Position numbers and translations under genes: made by a program
Source: an uncultured Marvinbryantia sp.
GTDB lineage: Bacteria; Bacillota; Clostridia; Lachnospirales; Lachnospiraceae
NCBI GenBank assembly: GCA_947630735.1
Contig: CANRIR010000019.1
Coordinates: forward strand, 1-38,906
DNA: 38,906 nt
Direction of reading: 5' to 3'
In this document: positions 1-6,747 of the stretch, piece after piece
How positions within the stretch are numbered: position 1 is the stretch's first letter
Layout: each line of letters begins with the position of its first letter
Notes under the pieces: generated by a model
What the model saw: the letters and a program-made list of their open reading frames with translations, nothing else
Told to the model about the DNA's origin: nothing
Database searches by the model: none

Positions 1-19
1 TAAGCCATACAGACAAATA

Positions 20-52
20 GGCTCTAACCCGCATATTTACTGGGTTAGAGCC
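20..52 (-). terminator. Perfect hairpin at left edge, possible terminator
   Basis: An 11-bp perfect inverted repeat (20-30 with 42-52, arm GGCTCTAACCC) encloses an 11-nt loop. Read on minus it is followed by a U-rich but interrupted tract (TATTTGTCTGT). It would suit transcription leaving the trmD operon, but it lies about 130 bp past the last stop codon and the U-tract is weak. A structured repeat or a leader element of a gene to the left is also possible. Between this hairpin and the stop codon at 186 nothing else convincing is seen. Confidence 0.4.
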
Positions 53-185
53 TGGTTCACTTCGGAAGTTGAGATCTCATTTTCTCACAACGTAGATAAT
101 TTTACCATGCCCCATCCAAAAAAGCAAGCAGTTTTTTCGCTGCCCTGACTTTCCCCGGCTTTCGCCCGGACGGCGGGCCCGCATC

Positions 186-788
186 TTACTCCTCGGGCGC
201 TTTCGCATCCTCCGCGGCATCCTGTGCCGGCGTCTCCTGCGGCGCTTCCTCATCCGGCGTCTCCTGCGGCGCTTCCCCGGACGCTGCCTCATCCGGCGTC
301 TCCTGCGGCGCTTCCCCGGACGCTGCCTCATCCGGCGTCTCCCCGGACGCTGTATCACCCGGCGTCTCCTGTGCCTCCGTGTCGGGATCCTCGCCCTGTA
401 CCGCCTCCTCGGCGTCCGTCACCGCCTTTTTGGCCTCATTGATGATATCCTCCGCGTCCTGCTCCATCTTCTGCGCAAATTCTTTTTCATCCTCCGGCAG
501 CTTTTCCTTCAGGGCCGCTATTTCGTCTTCCAGCGACGTGATCTCGTTATAGATGCTGTTGATCGCGATGATCTGATCGGAAAATTCGCCCGCGTCGTCC
601 TTGTGGGCCTCGTAATATGCTTTTCCAAGAGCGGCGATGGCGTCGTCCGCCTTCTTTTTCTTTCCGAGGATCTTGGTGCGCAGTCCGACGATCTCCGCCA
701 CCTCCCCGGTCTTTTTTACCATGCTCTGTGCCAGATCGCCCACGTTCTGCGCGACCTCCTCAAATTTCTTTCCCCAATCAATTCCCAT
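186..788 (-). CDS. Acidic coiled-coil-like protein with C-terminal 13-residue repeats
   Basis: The predicted protein has 200 residues, starting at the ATG at 786-788 behind a good ribosome site (AAAGGAGA). It overlaps the end of trmD by 11 bp, so translation is probably coupled. Residues 1-45 contain an amphipathic stretch and a lysine cluster (GKKKK). Residues 45-125 are charged and heptad-like, with a YYEAHKDD segment resembling short Lachnospiraceae proteins that usually end in a zinc ribbon. No zinc ribbon is present here. The C-terminal third is a proline/glutamate/alanine-rich tail with 13-residue units ([13 protein letters not shown]). There is no signal peptide or membrane segment. 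I do not recognise a function. It occupies the place where rplS usually follows trmD. Confidence 0.8.
   Translation of the reverse strand: MGIDWGKKFEEVAQNVGDLAQSMVKKTGEVAEIVGLRTKILGKKKKADDAIAALGKAYYEAHKDDAGEFSDQIIAINSIYNEITSLEDEIAALKEKLPEDEKEFAQKMEQDAEDIINEAKKAVTDAEEAVQGEDPDTEAQETPGDTASGETPDEAASGEAPQETPDEAASGEAPQETPDEEAPQETPAQDAAEDAKAPEE
230..358 (-). repeat. 39-bp in-frame tandem repeat
   Basis: Two near-identical 39-bp units (251-289 and 290-328) are flanked by partial copies on both sides. The period is a multiple of three, so each unit adds 13 residues ([13 protein letters not shown]) to the acidic tail of the encoding protein. Copy number could vary without breaking the frame. Confidence 0.85.
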
Positions 789-1515
789 CTTGTACTTCTC
801 CTTTCCACAGTTCTTTTTCTTTTTCCGTGAGATCCGCCTTCGCGAGCAGATCCGGTCTCCATTTGGCTGTCCGCAGGACAGACTGCTCTCTTCTCCATTT
901 CTCCACATTTGCGTGGTGCCCGGACAGCAGCACGGACGGCACCGCCCTGCCGCGCCAGACCTCCGGCCTGCTGTACTGCGGATATTCCAGGAGCGAATCC
1001 TGGAAGGATTCGGATTCCGCGGAGGTCTCGTTGTTCAGCACGCCGTCCACCAGACGGGATATGGCGTCGATCATGACCATGGCAGGAAGCTCTCCGCCCG
1101 TCAGCACATAATCGCCGATCGACACAAAATCCGTGACGATCTCCTCGAGCACGCGCTCGTCAATGCCTTCGTAGTGTCCGCAGAGCAGCACCAGCTCCTC
1201 CTCCTGCGCAAACTCCCGGGCCATCTGCTGGCAAAAAGTGCGCCCCTGCGGAGTGAGGTACACGGTGCGAAGGGGCCGTCCGGCCTGTTCCGCCACTGAT
1301 CTGTAGGCGGCATAGACCGGCTCCGCCTGCATGACCATGCCCGCTCCCCCGCCGTAGGGGTAGTCGTCCACCTTGCTGTGCTTGTTGTCCGCAAAGTCCC
1401 GGATGTTGACCGCGTCCAGGGATAATATCCCTCTCTCCAGTGCCCGCCCCGTGATACTTGTGCGCAGCCCGTTCTCGATCATTTCCGGAAACAGTGTCAG
1501 CACATGGAATTTCAC
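778..1515 (-). CDS. trmD: tRNA (guanine-N1-)-methyltransferase TrmD
   Basis: TrmD methylates N1 of guanine 37 in tRNAs reading CCN, CUN and CGG codons, using S-adenosylmethionine, and prevents +1 frameshifting. The 245-residue product has the full SPOUT fold signatures: GGGAGM at 55-60, YLTPQGR near 86-92, [10 protein letters not shown] at 112-121 and [11 protein letters not shown] near 134-144, which form the trefoil knot that binds the cofactor. Length is normal for the family. The start overlaps the rimM stop by 4 bp and the end overlaps the next gene by 11 bp, which fits one translated unit. The rimM-trmD order is conserved across bacteria. Confidence 0.98.
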   Translation of the reverse strand: MKFHVLTLFPEMIENGLRTSITGRALERGILSLDAVNIRDFADNKHSKVDDYPYGGGAGMVMQAEPVYAAYRSVAEQAGRPLRTVYLTPQGRTFCQQMAREFAQEEELVLLCGHYEGIDERVLEEIVTDFVSIGDYVLTGGELPAMVMIDAISRLVDGVLNNETSAESESFQDSLLEYPQYSRPEVWRGRAVPSVLLSGHHANVEKWRREQSVLRTAKWRPDLLAKADLTEKEKELWKGEVQDGN

Positions 1516-2018
1516 AGCAATCCCTCCAGCAGATGAACAGTCATCCTGTTTTTATCTAAAGATACCTCTATAATACAATCTTTTATGTTGGGTATCAAGA
1601 CTTCTTTTGCATTTTTTGTCTTTACTGCGTACACATCATTGGCCCCGGTGCGGATGATTTCCGTCAATTCACCCAGATAATCCCCCGAATCCTCATATAC
1701 CTCCAGGCCTATGAGGTCGCACAGAAAATACTCCCCGGGTTTTAACTCCACGGCGTCCCTGCGGTCGATCAGGAGAGAACAGCCCTTGTATGTCTCCACA
1801 TCGTTGATGTCGTCGATCCCGCGGAATTTTAAGATCACCATATTTTTAAAGAATTTTACCTGCTGGATCTCGAGAGGGACCTGTCCGCCCTTTGTCTGGG
1901 CATAGACGGTCTTCAGTTTCTTAAAACGGTTCACATCGTCCGTGGTGGGATATACCTTGACCTCCCCGCGGATCCCGTGGGTGGAAGCGACCACTCCTAC
2001 CTGCAGAAATTGTTCCAT
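1512..2018 (-). CDS. rimM: Ribosome maturation factor RimM
   Basis: RimM assists maturation of the 30S head domain by binding ribosomal protein S19. The 168-residue product has an N-terminal RimM beta-barrel ([18 protein letters not shown], about 7-24) and a C-terminal PRC-barrel ([20 protein letters not shown], about 102-121). The ATG at 2018 is preceded by AAGGAGAAAAC. No clear promoter lies between the terminator after khpA and this gene, so expression of rimM and trmD may depend on read-through of that terminator. Confidence 0.97.
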   Translation of the reverse strand: MEQFLQVGVVASTHGIRGEVKVYPTTDDVNRFKKLKTVYAQTKGGQVPLEIQQVKFFKNMVILKFRGIDDINDVETYKGCSLLIDRRDAVELKPGEYFLCDLIGLEVYEDSGDYLGELTEIIRTGANDVYAVKTKNAKEVLIPNIKDCIIEVSLDKNRMTVHLLEGLL

Positions 2019-2069
2019 ATTGTTTTCTCCTTATAGCTTCTGATTGCACGATCCGCCGCGGTGCGATAT

Positions 2070-2101
2070 GTCATAGGAAATCCGACGGGATTTCCTATGA
2101 C
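2070..2101. repeat. Perfect 14-bp palindromic intergenic element, copy 1
   Basis: Arms 2070-2083 and 2088-2101 (GTCATAGGAAATCC) are perfectly complementary with a 4-nt loop. On minus the element directly follows the T-tract of the terminator after khpA and precedes rimM. A diverged second copy with the same placement lies at 12471-12491. Confidence 0.85.
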
Positions 2102-2125
2102 AAAAAGGGCCGCCAGCGGCAGCCC
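2102..2125 (-). terminator. Intrinsic terminator after khpA
   Basis: On minus, GGGCTGCCGCTGGCGGCCC (plus 2107-2125) forms a GC-rich hairpin followed by five T residues (plus 2102-2106). It begins 11 bp after the khpA stop codon and would end the ylxM-ffh-rpsP-khpA transcript, at least partly. Confidence 0.8.
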
Positions 2126-2136
2126 TCCCTATCGTT

Positions 2137-2364
2137 TTACACGATGTCCACAACAACCTTTTTGTCGCTCCTGGCCGCCGCCGCTTTTACGACAGCGCGG
2201 ATCGCTTTTGCAATACGGCCCTGTTTGCCGATCACTTTTCCCATATCGGACTGAGCCACTTTTAATTCGATCACGGTTGTTTTGCCGCTCTCTTTTTCTG
2301 TAACCACAACCTCATCCGGATGTTCAACCAGAGATTTGGCGATTACTTCCACTAACTCCTTCAT
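2137..2364 (-). CDS. khpA: KH-domain RNA-binding protein KhpA
   Basis: KhpA (YlqC family) is a small RNA-binding protein that acts with KhpB and affects cell division and envelope growth in Gram-positive bacteria. The product has 75 residues from the ATG at 2364, with a single type II KH fold and its GKxG loop (VIGKQGRIAKAIR, about 44-56). A GTG nine bases upstream (2373) would add MRV. I chose the ATG because a GAGGTGAGGG ribosome site is well placed for it and the family begins MKELVE. It lies 15 bp after rpsP, the standard order. Confidence 0.95.
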   Translation of the reverse strand: MKELVEVIAKSLVEHPDEVVVTEKESGKTTVIELKVAQSDMGKVIGKQGRIAKAIRAVVKAAAARSDKKVVVDIV

Positions 2365-2379
2365 CACCCTCACCTCACA

Positions 2380-2625
2380 TTATTTCTCGATGCCTGCCAG
2401 CTTAAAGAGCTTGCCTACCACATCTGTCGGCTGCGCGCCGTTTGCAAGCCATTTCTTCGCCAGTTCCTCATCGATCTTAAACTCGCTCGGGTCGGTGTTG
2501 GGATTGTAGGTACCGATCTCCTCGATACATCTTCCATCCCTGGGGGATCTGGAATCTGCGACAACGATTCTATAGAAAGGAGCTTTCTTCTGTCCCATTC
2601 TTCTCAATCTGATCTTTACCGCCAT
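2380..2625 (-). CDS. rpsP: 30S ribosomal protein S16
   Basis: S16 is a structural protein of the small ribosomal subunit. The 81-residue product matches the family over its full length, with the diagnostic start [20 protein letters not shown] and the segment [14 protein letters not shown]. The ribosome site AAGGAGG precedes the ATG. It lies 35 bp downstream of ffh in the conserved ffh-rpsP-khpA order. Confidence 0.99.
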   Translation of the reverse strand: MAVKIRLRRMGQKKAPFYRIVVADSRSPRDGRCIEEIGTYNPNTDPSEFKIDEELAKKWLANGAQPTDVVGKLFKLAGIEK

Positions 2626-2660
2626 TGTATTTTCACCTCCTTAAATGATTTTCTGCTTTA

Positions 2661-4010
2661 TTAAAAGGGAAATTTGAATTTTCCTCTTTTACCGCCCATA
2701 CCGCCTATCATGCCCGGAAGCTGTTTCATCATCTTCCGGCTCTGTTCAAACTGCTTGACCAGACGGTTTACCTCCGAGATATCCACCCCGCAGCCCGCCG
2801 CGATCCTCTTTTTGCGCGACAGGTTTAAAATGTCGGGATCTGAGCGCTCCTTCGGCGTCATGGAGAGAATGATGGCCTCGTTTCTGGCCAGGGTCTTCTC
2901 GTCGATCATGCCGTCGATGTCCTTCATCCTGCTGCCGCCGAAGCCGGGGAACATGCTGAGCACGCTGGAGATGCCGCCCATGCCGCGCATCTGCTTCACA
3001 CTCTCCAGATAGTCGTCAAAGCCGAACGTCGCCTTGCGGAACTTCTGTTCCATCTCCCTGGCCTTGCTCTCGTCCAGGTTGGCCTGCGCCTTCTCGATGA
3101 GGCTCATCACATCGCCCATGCCGAGGATCCGGGAGGCCATGCGGTCCGGATAAAACTGTTCCAGATCGGAGAGTTTCTCCCCCATGCCCACATAGAGGAT
3201 GGGTTTTCCGCAGGTCGCTTTTATAGAGAGGGCCGCGCCGCCCCTGGAATCGCCGTCCAGCTTGGTGAGCACCACGCCGTCGATGCCGATCTTGTCGTTG
3301 AACATCTCCGCGACGTTCACCGCGTCCTGGCCCGTCATGGCGTCCACCACGAGAAGCGTCTGGTCCACCTGTACCGCTTCCTTGATCTGCACCAGCTCGC
3401 TCATCATCTCCTCGTCGATGTGGAGACGGCCGGCCGTATCCAGGATGACCACGTTCATATTGTGGTCTTTCGCGTACTGTACCGCGGCTTTCGCGATGTT
3501 CACGGGGCTCTGCCTATCTCCCATGGAGAAGACCTCAACGCCCTGTTTCTCCCCGTTTATCTGAAGCTGCTGGATGGCTGCCGGACGGTAGACGTCGCAG
3601 GCCGCCAGCAGCGGGACTCTGCCCTTCGATTTCAGTTTTCCGGCGATCTTCGCCGTGGTGGTGGTCTTACCTGCGCCCTGCAGGCCCGCCATCATGATGA
3701 CGGTGATCTCCCCGCCGGGCCTTAAGGCGATCTCCGTGGTCTCGGAACCCATGAGTCTGACCATTTCCTCGTTCACGATCTTGATGACCATCTGCGCGGG
3801 ATTCAGGCCCGTCATCACATCCTGCCCGACGGCCCGCTCCTGCACGGCCTTCATGAACTGCTTGACCACCTTGAAGCTGACGTCCGCCTCCAGAAGCGCC
3901 ATCTTTACTTCTTTTAAGGCCGCCTTCACATCCGCTTCCGTGAGGCGCCCCTTGCCGCGCAGTTTCTGGAACACATTCTGCAATTTATCGGAAAGGCTTT
4001 CAAATGCCAT
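2661..4010 (-). CDS. ffh: Signal recognition particle protein Ffh (SRP54)
   Basis: Ffh is the GTPase of the signal recognition particle. It binds 4.5S/6S RNA and nascent hydrophobic signal sequences and delivers ribosomes to FtsY at the membrane. The 449 residues show an N domain, a G domain with the P-loop GLQGAGKTT (109-117), DVYRPAA, DTAGRLH and TKLDGDSRGG, and a methionine-rich M domain that ends in a Gly/Lys/Phe tail. Length and motifs are typical. The gene starts one base before the ylxM stop codon, so the two are probably co-translated. Its receptor gene ftsY is in the neighbouring operon. Confidence 0.99.
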   Translation of the reverse strand: MAFESLSDKLQNVFQKLRGKGRLTEADVKAALKEVKMALLEADVSFKVVKQFMKAVQERAVGQDVMTGLNPAQMVIKIVNEEMVRLMGSETTEIALRPGGEITVIMMAGLQGAGKTTTTAKIAGKLKSKGRVPLLAACDVYRPAAIQQLQINGEKQGVEVFSMGDRQSPVNIAKAAVQYAKDHNMNVVILDTAGRLHIDEEMMSELVQIKEAVQVDQTLLVVDAMTGQDAVNVAEMFNDKIGIDGVVLTKLDGDSRGGAALSIKATCGKPILYVGMGEKLSDLEQFYPDRMASRILGMGDVMSLIEKAQANLDESKAREMEQKFRKATFGFDDYLESVKQMRGMGGISSVLSMFPGFGGSRMKDIDGMIDEKTLARNEAIILSMTPKERSDPDILNLSRKKRIAAGCGVDISEVNRLVKQFEQSRKMMKQLPGMIGGMGGKRGKFKFPF

Positions 4011-4011
4011 G

Positions 4012-4329
4012 CTATAACTCCTCTAGGATCTCATTGGAGATCTTTTCTATCTCGCTCTGCCCTTTCGCCAGCTTATGGATCTGTTCCACTTTGGCGCGGA
4101 TGGAGAGAAAGCGCTCCAGAAGATGCAGCTTCGACTCGTAATCTTCCAGGATATGGTTGCACCTCCGTATCAGGTCGTGCACGCCCTGCCGGCTGACCTG
4201 GTACTGCTGTGCCGCCTCGGAATAGGAAATGTCGTTCAGCACCACATCTTCATATACCCTGCGCTGATGTTCCGTCAAAAGCTCGCCGTAAAAATCAAAC
4301 AGCAGCGTCTGTTCCACGATACGCTCCAT
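4012..4329 (-). CDS. ylxM: YlxM, putative regulator of the SRP pathway
   Basis: YlxM/p13 proteins are small helix-turn-helix proteins encoded just upstream of ffh in Firmicutes and linked to SRP assembly. The 105-residue product has a sigma-70 region-4-like helix-turn-helix ([20 protein letters not shown], about 36-55). An AAGGTG ribosome site lies 8 bases before the ATG. The strong promoter at 4347-4375 gives a leader of only about 11 nt, so the ribosome site lies almost at the transcript 5' end. This is the first gene of ylxM-ffh-rpsP-khpA. Confidence 0.93.
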   Translation of the reverse strand: MERIVEQTLLFDFYGELLTEHQRRVYEDVVLNDISYSEAAQQYQVSRQGVHDLIRRCNHILEDYESKLHLLERFLSIRAKVEQIHKLAKGQSEIEKISNEILEEL

Positions 4330-4346
4330 GTTCCATCACCTTGGCT

Positions 4347-4375
4347 ATCATAATATAAAAAGTCGGTGCTGTCAA
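4347..4375 (-). promoter_or_regulatory. Strong sigma-A promoter of ylxM-ffh
   Basis: On minus, TTGACA (plus 4370-4375) and TATGAT (plus 4347-4352) are separated by 17 bp. The predicted transcript start is near 4340, about 11 nt before the ylxM ATG. Confidence 0.8.
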
Positions 4376-4460
4376 GTATTTTTTCTTGTCGAACATGCGT
4401 TCGTGTACTTTGTCCTGTTTCGTTTTTCGCTTACTATGCAAGATCATTAAGTGCGCAAAA

Positions 4461-4494
4461 GGCAGATAGGTTTTCACGCCTATCCGCCTTTTTT
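4461..4494 (-). terminator. Terminator after ilvA (bidirectional shape)
   Basis: The arms GGCAGATAGG (4461-4470) and CCTATCCGCC (4479-4488) pair with one mismatch around an 8-nt loop. There are four T on the minus side and six T on the plus side. On minus it lies about 50 bp after the ilvA stop codon and ends the plsX-to-ilvA operon. The rest of 4376-4546 holds only the spacer to the ylxM promoter. Confidence 0.85.
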
Positions 4495-4546
4495 AGATTT
4501 TTTCACAAAATCGCCGATAGATTTTGAGCCGCCCAAAACGCCCGTC

Positions 4547-5758
4547 TTACAGGCTTGTGCGGATCACCCTCGGCTTAAAGCCGTGCTCTTCTAAGGCCTG
4601 CACGATCTGATTTTTGTGCTCTGTGCCGAAAGCCTCCATGGTGATCTTCAGCTCCACCGCCTTGTTGCGGTTGGTGCTGACAAACTGATTGTGGTCCAGC
4701 TTGATGACGTTGCCCTGGTTCTCCGCCACCACCGTGGAGACGCGGACCAGCTCGCCCGGACGGTCCGGGAGCAGAACGGACACCGTAAAGATGCGGTCTC
4801 TCTGGATGAGCCCGTGCTGCACCACGGAGGACATGGTGATCACATCCATGTTGCCGCCGCTCAAGATGGAGACGATCTTTTTATTCTTCACATTCAGGTG
4901 CTTTAAGGCCGCCACGGTCAAAAGCCCGGAATTTTCCACGATCATCTTGTGGTTTTCCACCATGTCCAGGAACGCCACGATCAGCTCGTCGTCCTGCACC
5001 GTGATGACCCCGTCCAGATTTTTCTGCAGATAGGGGAACACCTTCTCGCCCGGGCGCTTGACCGCGGTGCCGTCCGCGATGGTATTGATCGTGTCGAGCG
5101 TCACCGGCTCCCCCGCTTCCAGAGAAGCCTGCAGGCAGTTTGCGCCCGCCGGTTCCACCCCGATCACGTGAATGTTCGGATTGAGCATTTTTGCGAGGGA
5201 GGACACGCCCGTTGCAAGGCCGCCGCCGCCCACGGGAACCAGGATATAGTCCACCAGGGGGAGCTCTTTGACGATCTCCATGGCGATGGTTCCCTGGCCG
5301 GTCGCCACGCCCAGGTCGTCAAAGGGATGGATGAACGTGTAGCCGTTCTCCTTCGCCAGCTGATACGCGTACTCGCAGGACTCGTCGTACACCTCCCCGT
5401 GCAGGATCACTTCCGCGCCGTAGCTCTTGGTGCGGTTTACCTTCATGAGGGGCGTCGTCACCGGCATGACCACCACGGCCTTCACGCCGAGCTCCTTTGC
5501 GGCGTAGGCCACGCCCTGGGCATGGTTGCCCGCGGAAGCCGTGATCAGCCCTTTTTGCTGTTCCTCCCTGCTCAGGGTGGAAATGCGGTAATACGCGCCG
5601 CGGATCTTATAGGCCCCCGTGATCTGCATGTTTTCCGGTTTCAGATACACCCGGTTGCCGGTCTGGTCGCTGAAATATTTGCTGTACACCAGCTTGGTCT
5701 CCTGGGTTACCTTTTTTACGATCTCAGACGCTTCTTCAAATTTTTCCAATGTCAGCAT
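4547..5758 (-). CDS. ilvA: Threonine ammonia-lyase with C-terminal ACT domain
   Basis: This PLP enzyme deaminates threonine (and serine) to 2-oxobutanoate, feeding isoleucine synthesis or threonine fermentation. The 403 residues carry the PLP lysine in GAYKIRGA (K51), the ASAGNHAQG loop (74-82), the phosphate-binding GGGG (177-180) and SGGNMD (300-305). A single ACT domain follows from about 325. One ACT-like domain and this length suit the short IlvA/TdcB group rather than the long isoleucine-inhibited enzyme with two ACT-like domains. It lies 13 bp after ftsY and is the last gene of its operon. Whether the role is biosynthetic or catabolic cannot be told from sequence. Confidence 0.93.
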   Translation of the reverse strand: MLTLEKFEEASEIVKKVTQETKLVYSKYFSDQTGNRVYLKPENMQITGAYKIRGAYYRISTLSREEQQKGLITASAGNHAQGVAYAAKELGVKAVVVMPVTTPLMKVNRTKSYGAEVILHGEVYDESCEYAYQLAKENGYTFIHPFDDLGVATGQGTIAMEIVKELPLVDYILVPVGGGGLATGVSSLAKMLNPNIHVIGVEPAGANCLQASLEAGEPVTLDTINTIADGTAVKRPGEKVFPYLQKNLDGVITVQDDELIVAFLDMVENHKMIVENSGLLTVAALKHLNVKNKKIVSILSGGNMDVITMSSVVQHGLIQRDRIFTVSVLLPDRPGELVRVSTVVAENQGNVIKLDHNQFVSTNRNKAVELKITMEAFGTEHKNQIVQALEEHGFKPRVIRTSL

Positions 5759-5771
5759 AATGTGTTATCCC

Positions 5772-6707
5772 CTATTCATTCTCATTTGAGAGGAAGAGTG
5801 CGTTTACAAACTCTTCCGCGTTAAATTTCTGCAGGTCGTCGATGCGCTCGCCCACACCGATGTATTTGACCGGAATGCCGAGCTCCGAGTGGATCGCCAC
5901 CGCGATGCCGCCCTTGGCCGTCCCGTCCAGCTTGGTCAGGATGATGCCCGTGATATCCGCCACTTCCGAAAATTCCCGGGCCTGCACAAGCGCGTTCTGC
6001 CCCGTGGTCCCGTCCAGGACCACCAGCGTCTCCCGGTACGCATCCGGATATTCCTTTTCCAGGATCCGGTTGATCTTGCCCAGCTCATTCATAAGATTCT
6101 TTTTGTTGTGCAGCCGTCCGGCCGTGTCGCACAGCAGGACGTCCGCATGGCGCGCTTTTGCCGCGGCCACCGCATCGTAGACGACAGCCGCCGGATCGCT
6201 CCCCTCCTGGCCGGAGATGATCTCCACCCCGGCGCGGTTCGCCCACTCGGAAAGCTGTTCGCCCGCCGCCGCGCGGAATGTATCTGCCGCGGCGAGGATC
6301 ACCTTTTTCCCGCTGTCCTTCAGCATGCCGGCCAGTTTTCCCACACTGGTAGTCTTTCCCACACCGTTCACGCCGATCACGAGCACCACGGATCTGCGGT
6401 TTTCAAACTCATAGGCCGTGTCCTTCACATCCATCTGCTCCTTGATGCTCTGGATCAGGTATTGTTTGCACTCTGCGGGATCCTTGATGTGATTTTCCTT
6501 TACCTTTGCCTTCAGGTCGTCTATGATGGACATGGTGGCATTGATGCCGATGTCGCCCATGATGAGCGTCTCCTCGATCTCCTCGTAAAAATCCTCGTCA
6601 ATGCTGGAAAAACCGCTGAAAATGCTGTCGATACCGGACACGATATTGGCCCTCGTTTTGGAAAGCCCCTCTGCCAGCCGTCTGAAAAAACCTTTTTTCT
6701 CTTCCAT
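5772..6707 (-). CDS. ftsY: Signal recognition particle receptor FtsY
   Basis: FtsY is the membrane-associated GTPase that receives Ffh-ribosome complexes and hands them to SecYEG. I start it at the ATG at 6707 (311 residues), which has AGGAGGG six bases upstream; an in-frame start 24 bp earlier lacks such a site. The motifs are GVNGVGKTT (112-120), DTFRAAAGEQL, DTAGRLHN and TKLDGTAKGG. The N-terminal A domain is very short, as in many clostridia, and basic and amphipathic (EKKGFFRRLAEGLSKTR). It lies between smc and ilvA. Confidence 0.98.
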   Translation of the reverse strand: MEEKKGFFRRLAEGLSKTRANIVSGIDSIFSGFSSIDEDFYEEIEETLIMGDIGINATMSIIDDLKAKVKENHIKDPAECKQYLIQSIKEQMDVKDTAYEFENRRSVVLVIGVNGVGKTTSVGKLAGMLKDSGKKVILAAADTFRAAAGEQLSEWANRAGVEIISGQEGSDPAAVVYDAVAAAKARHADVLLCDTAGRLHNKKNLMNELGKINRILEKEYPDAYRETLVVLDGTTGQNALVQAREFSEVADITGIILTKLDGTAKGGIAVAIHSELGIPVKYIGVGERIDDLQKFNAEEFVNALFLSNENE

Positions 6708-6747
6708 AAAAAGTCCCTCCTTTTTCGGCAATCCCGACTCTGTCTTT

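Noticed and set aside
4376-4546. Small open frame on minus overlapping the ylxM promoter (4295-4477)
   Set aside because: It runs across the promoter and into ylxM in another frame and has no ribosome site.
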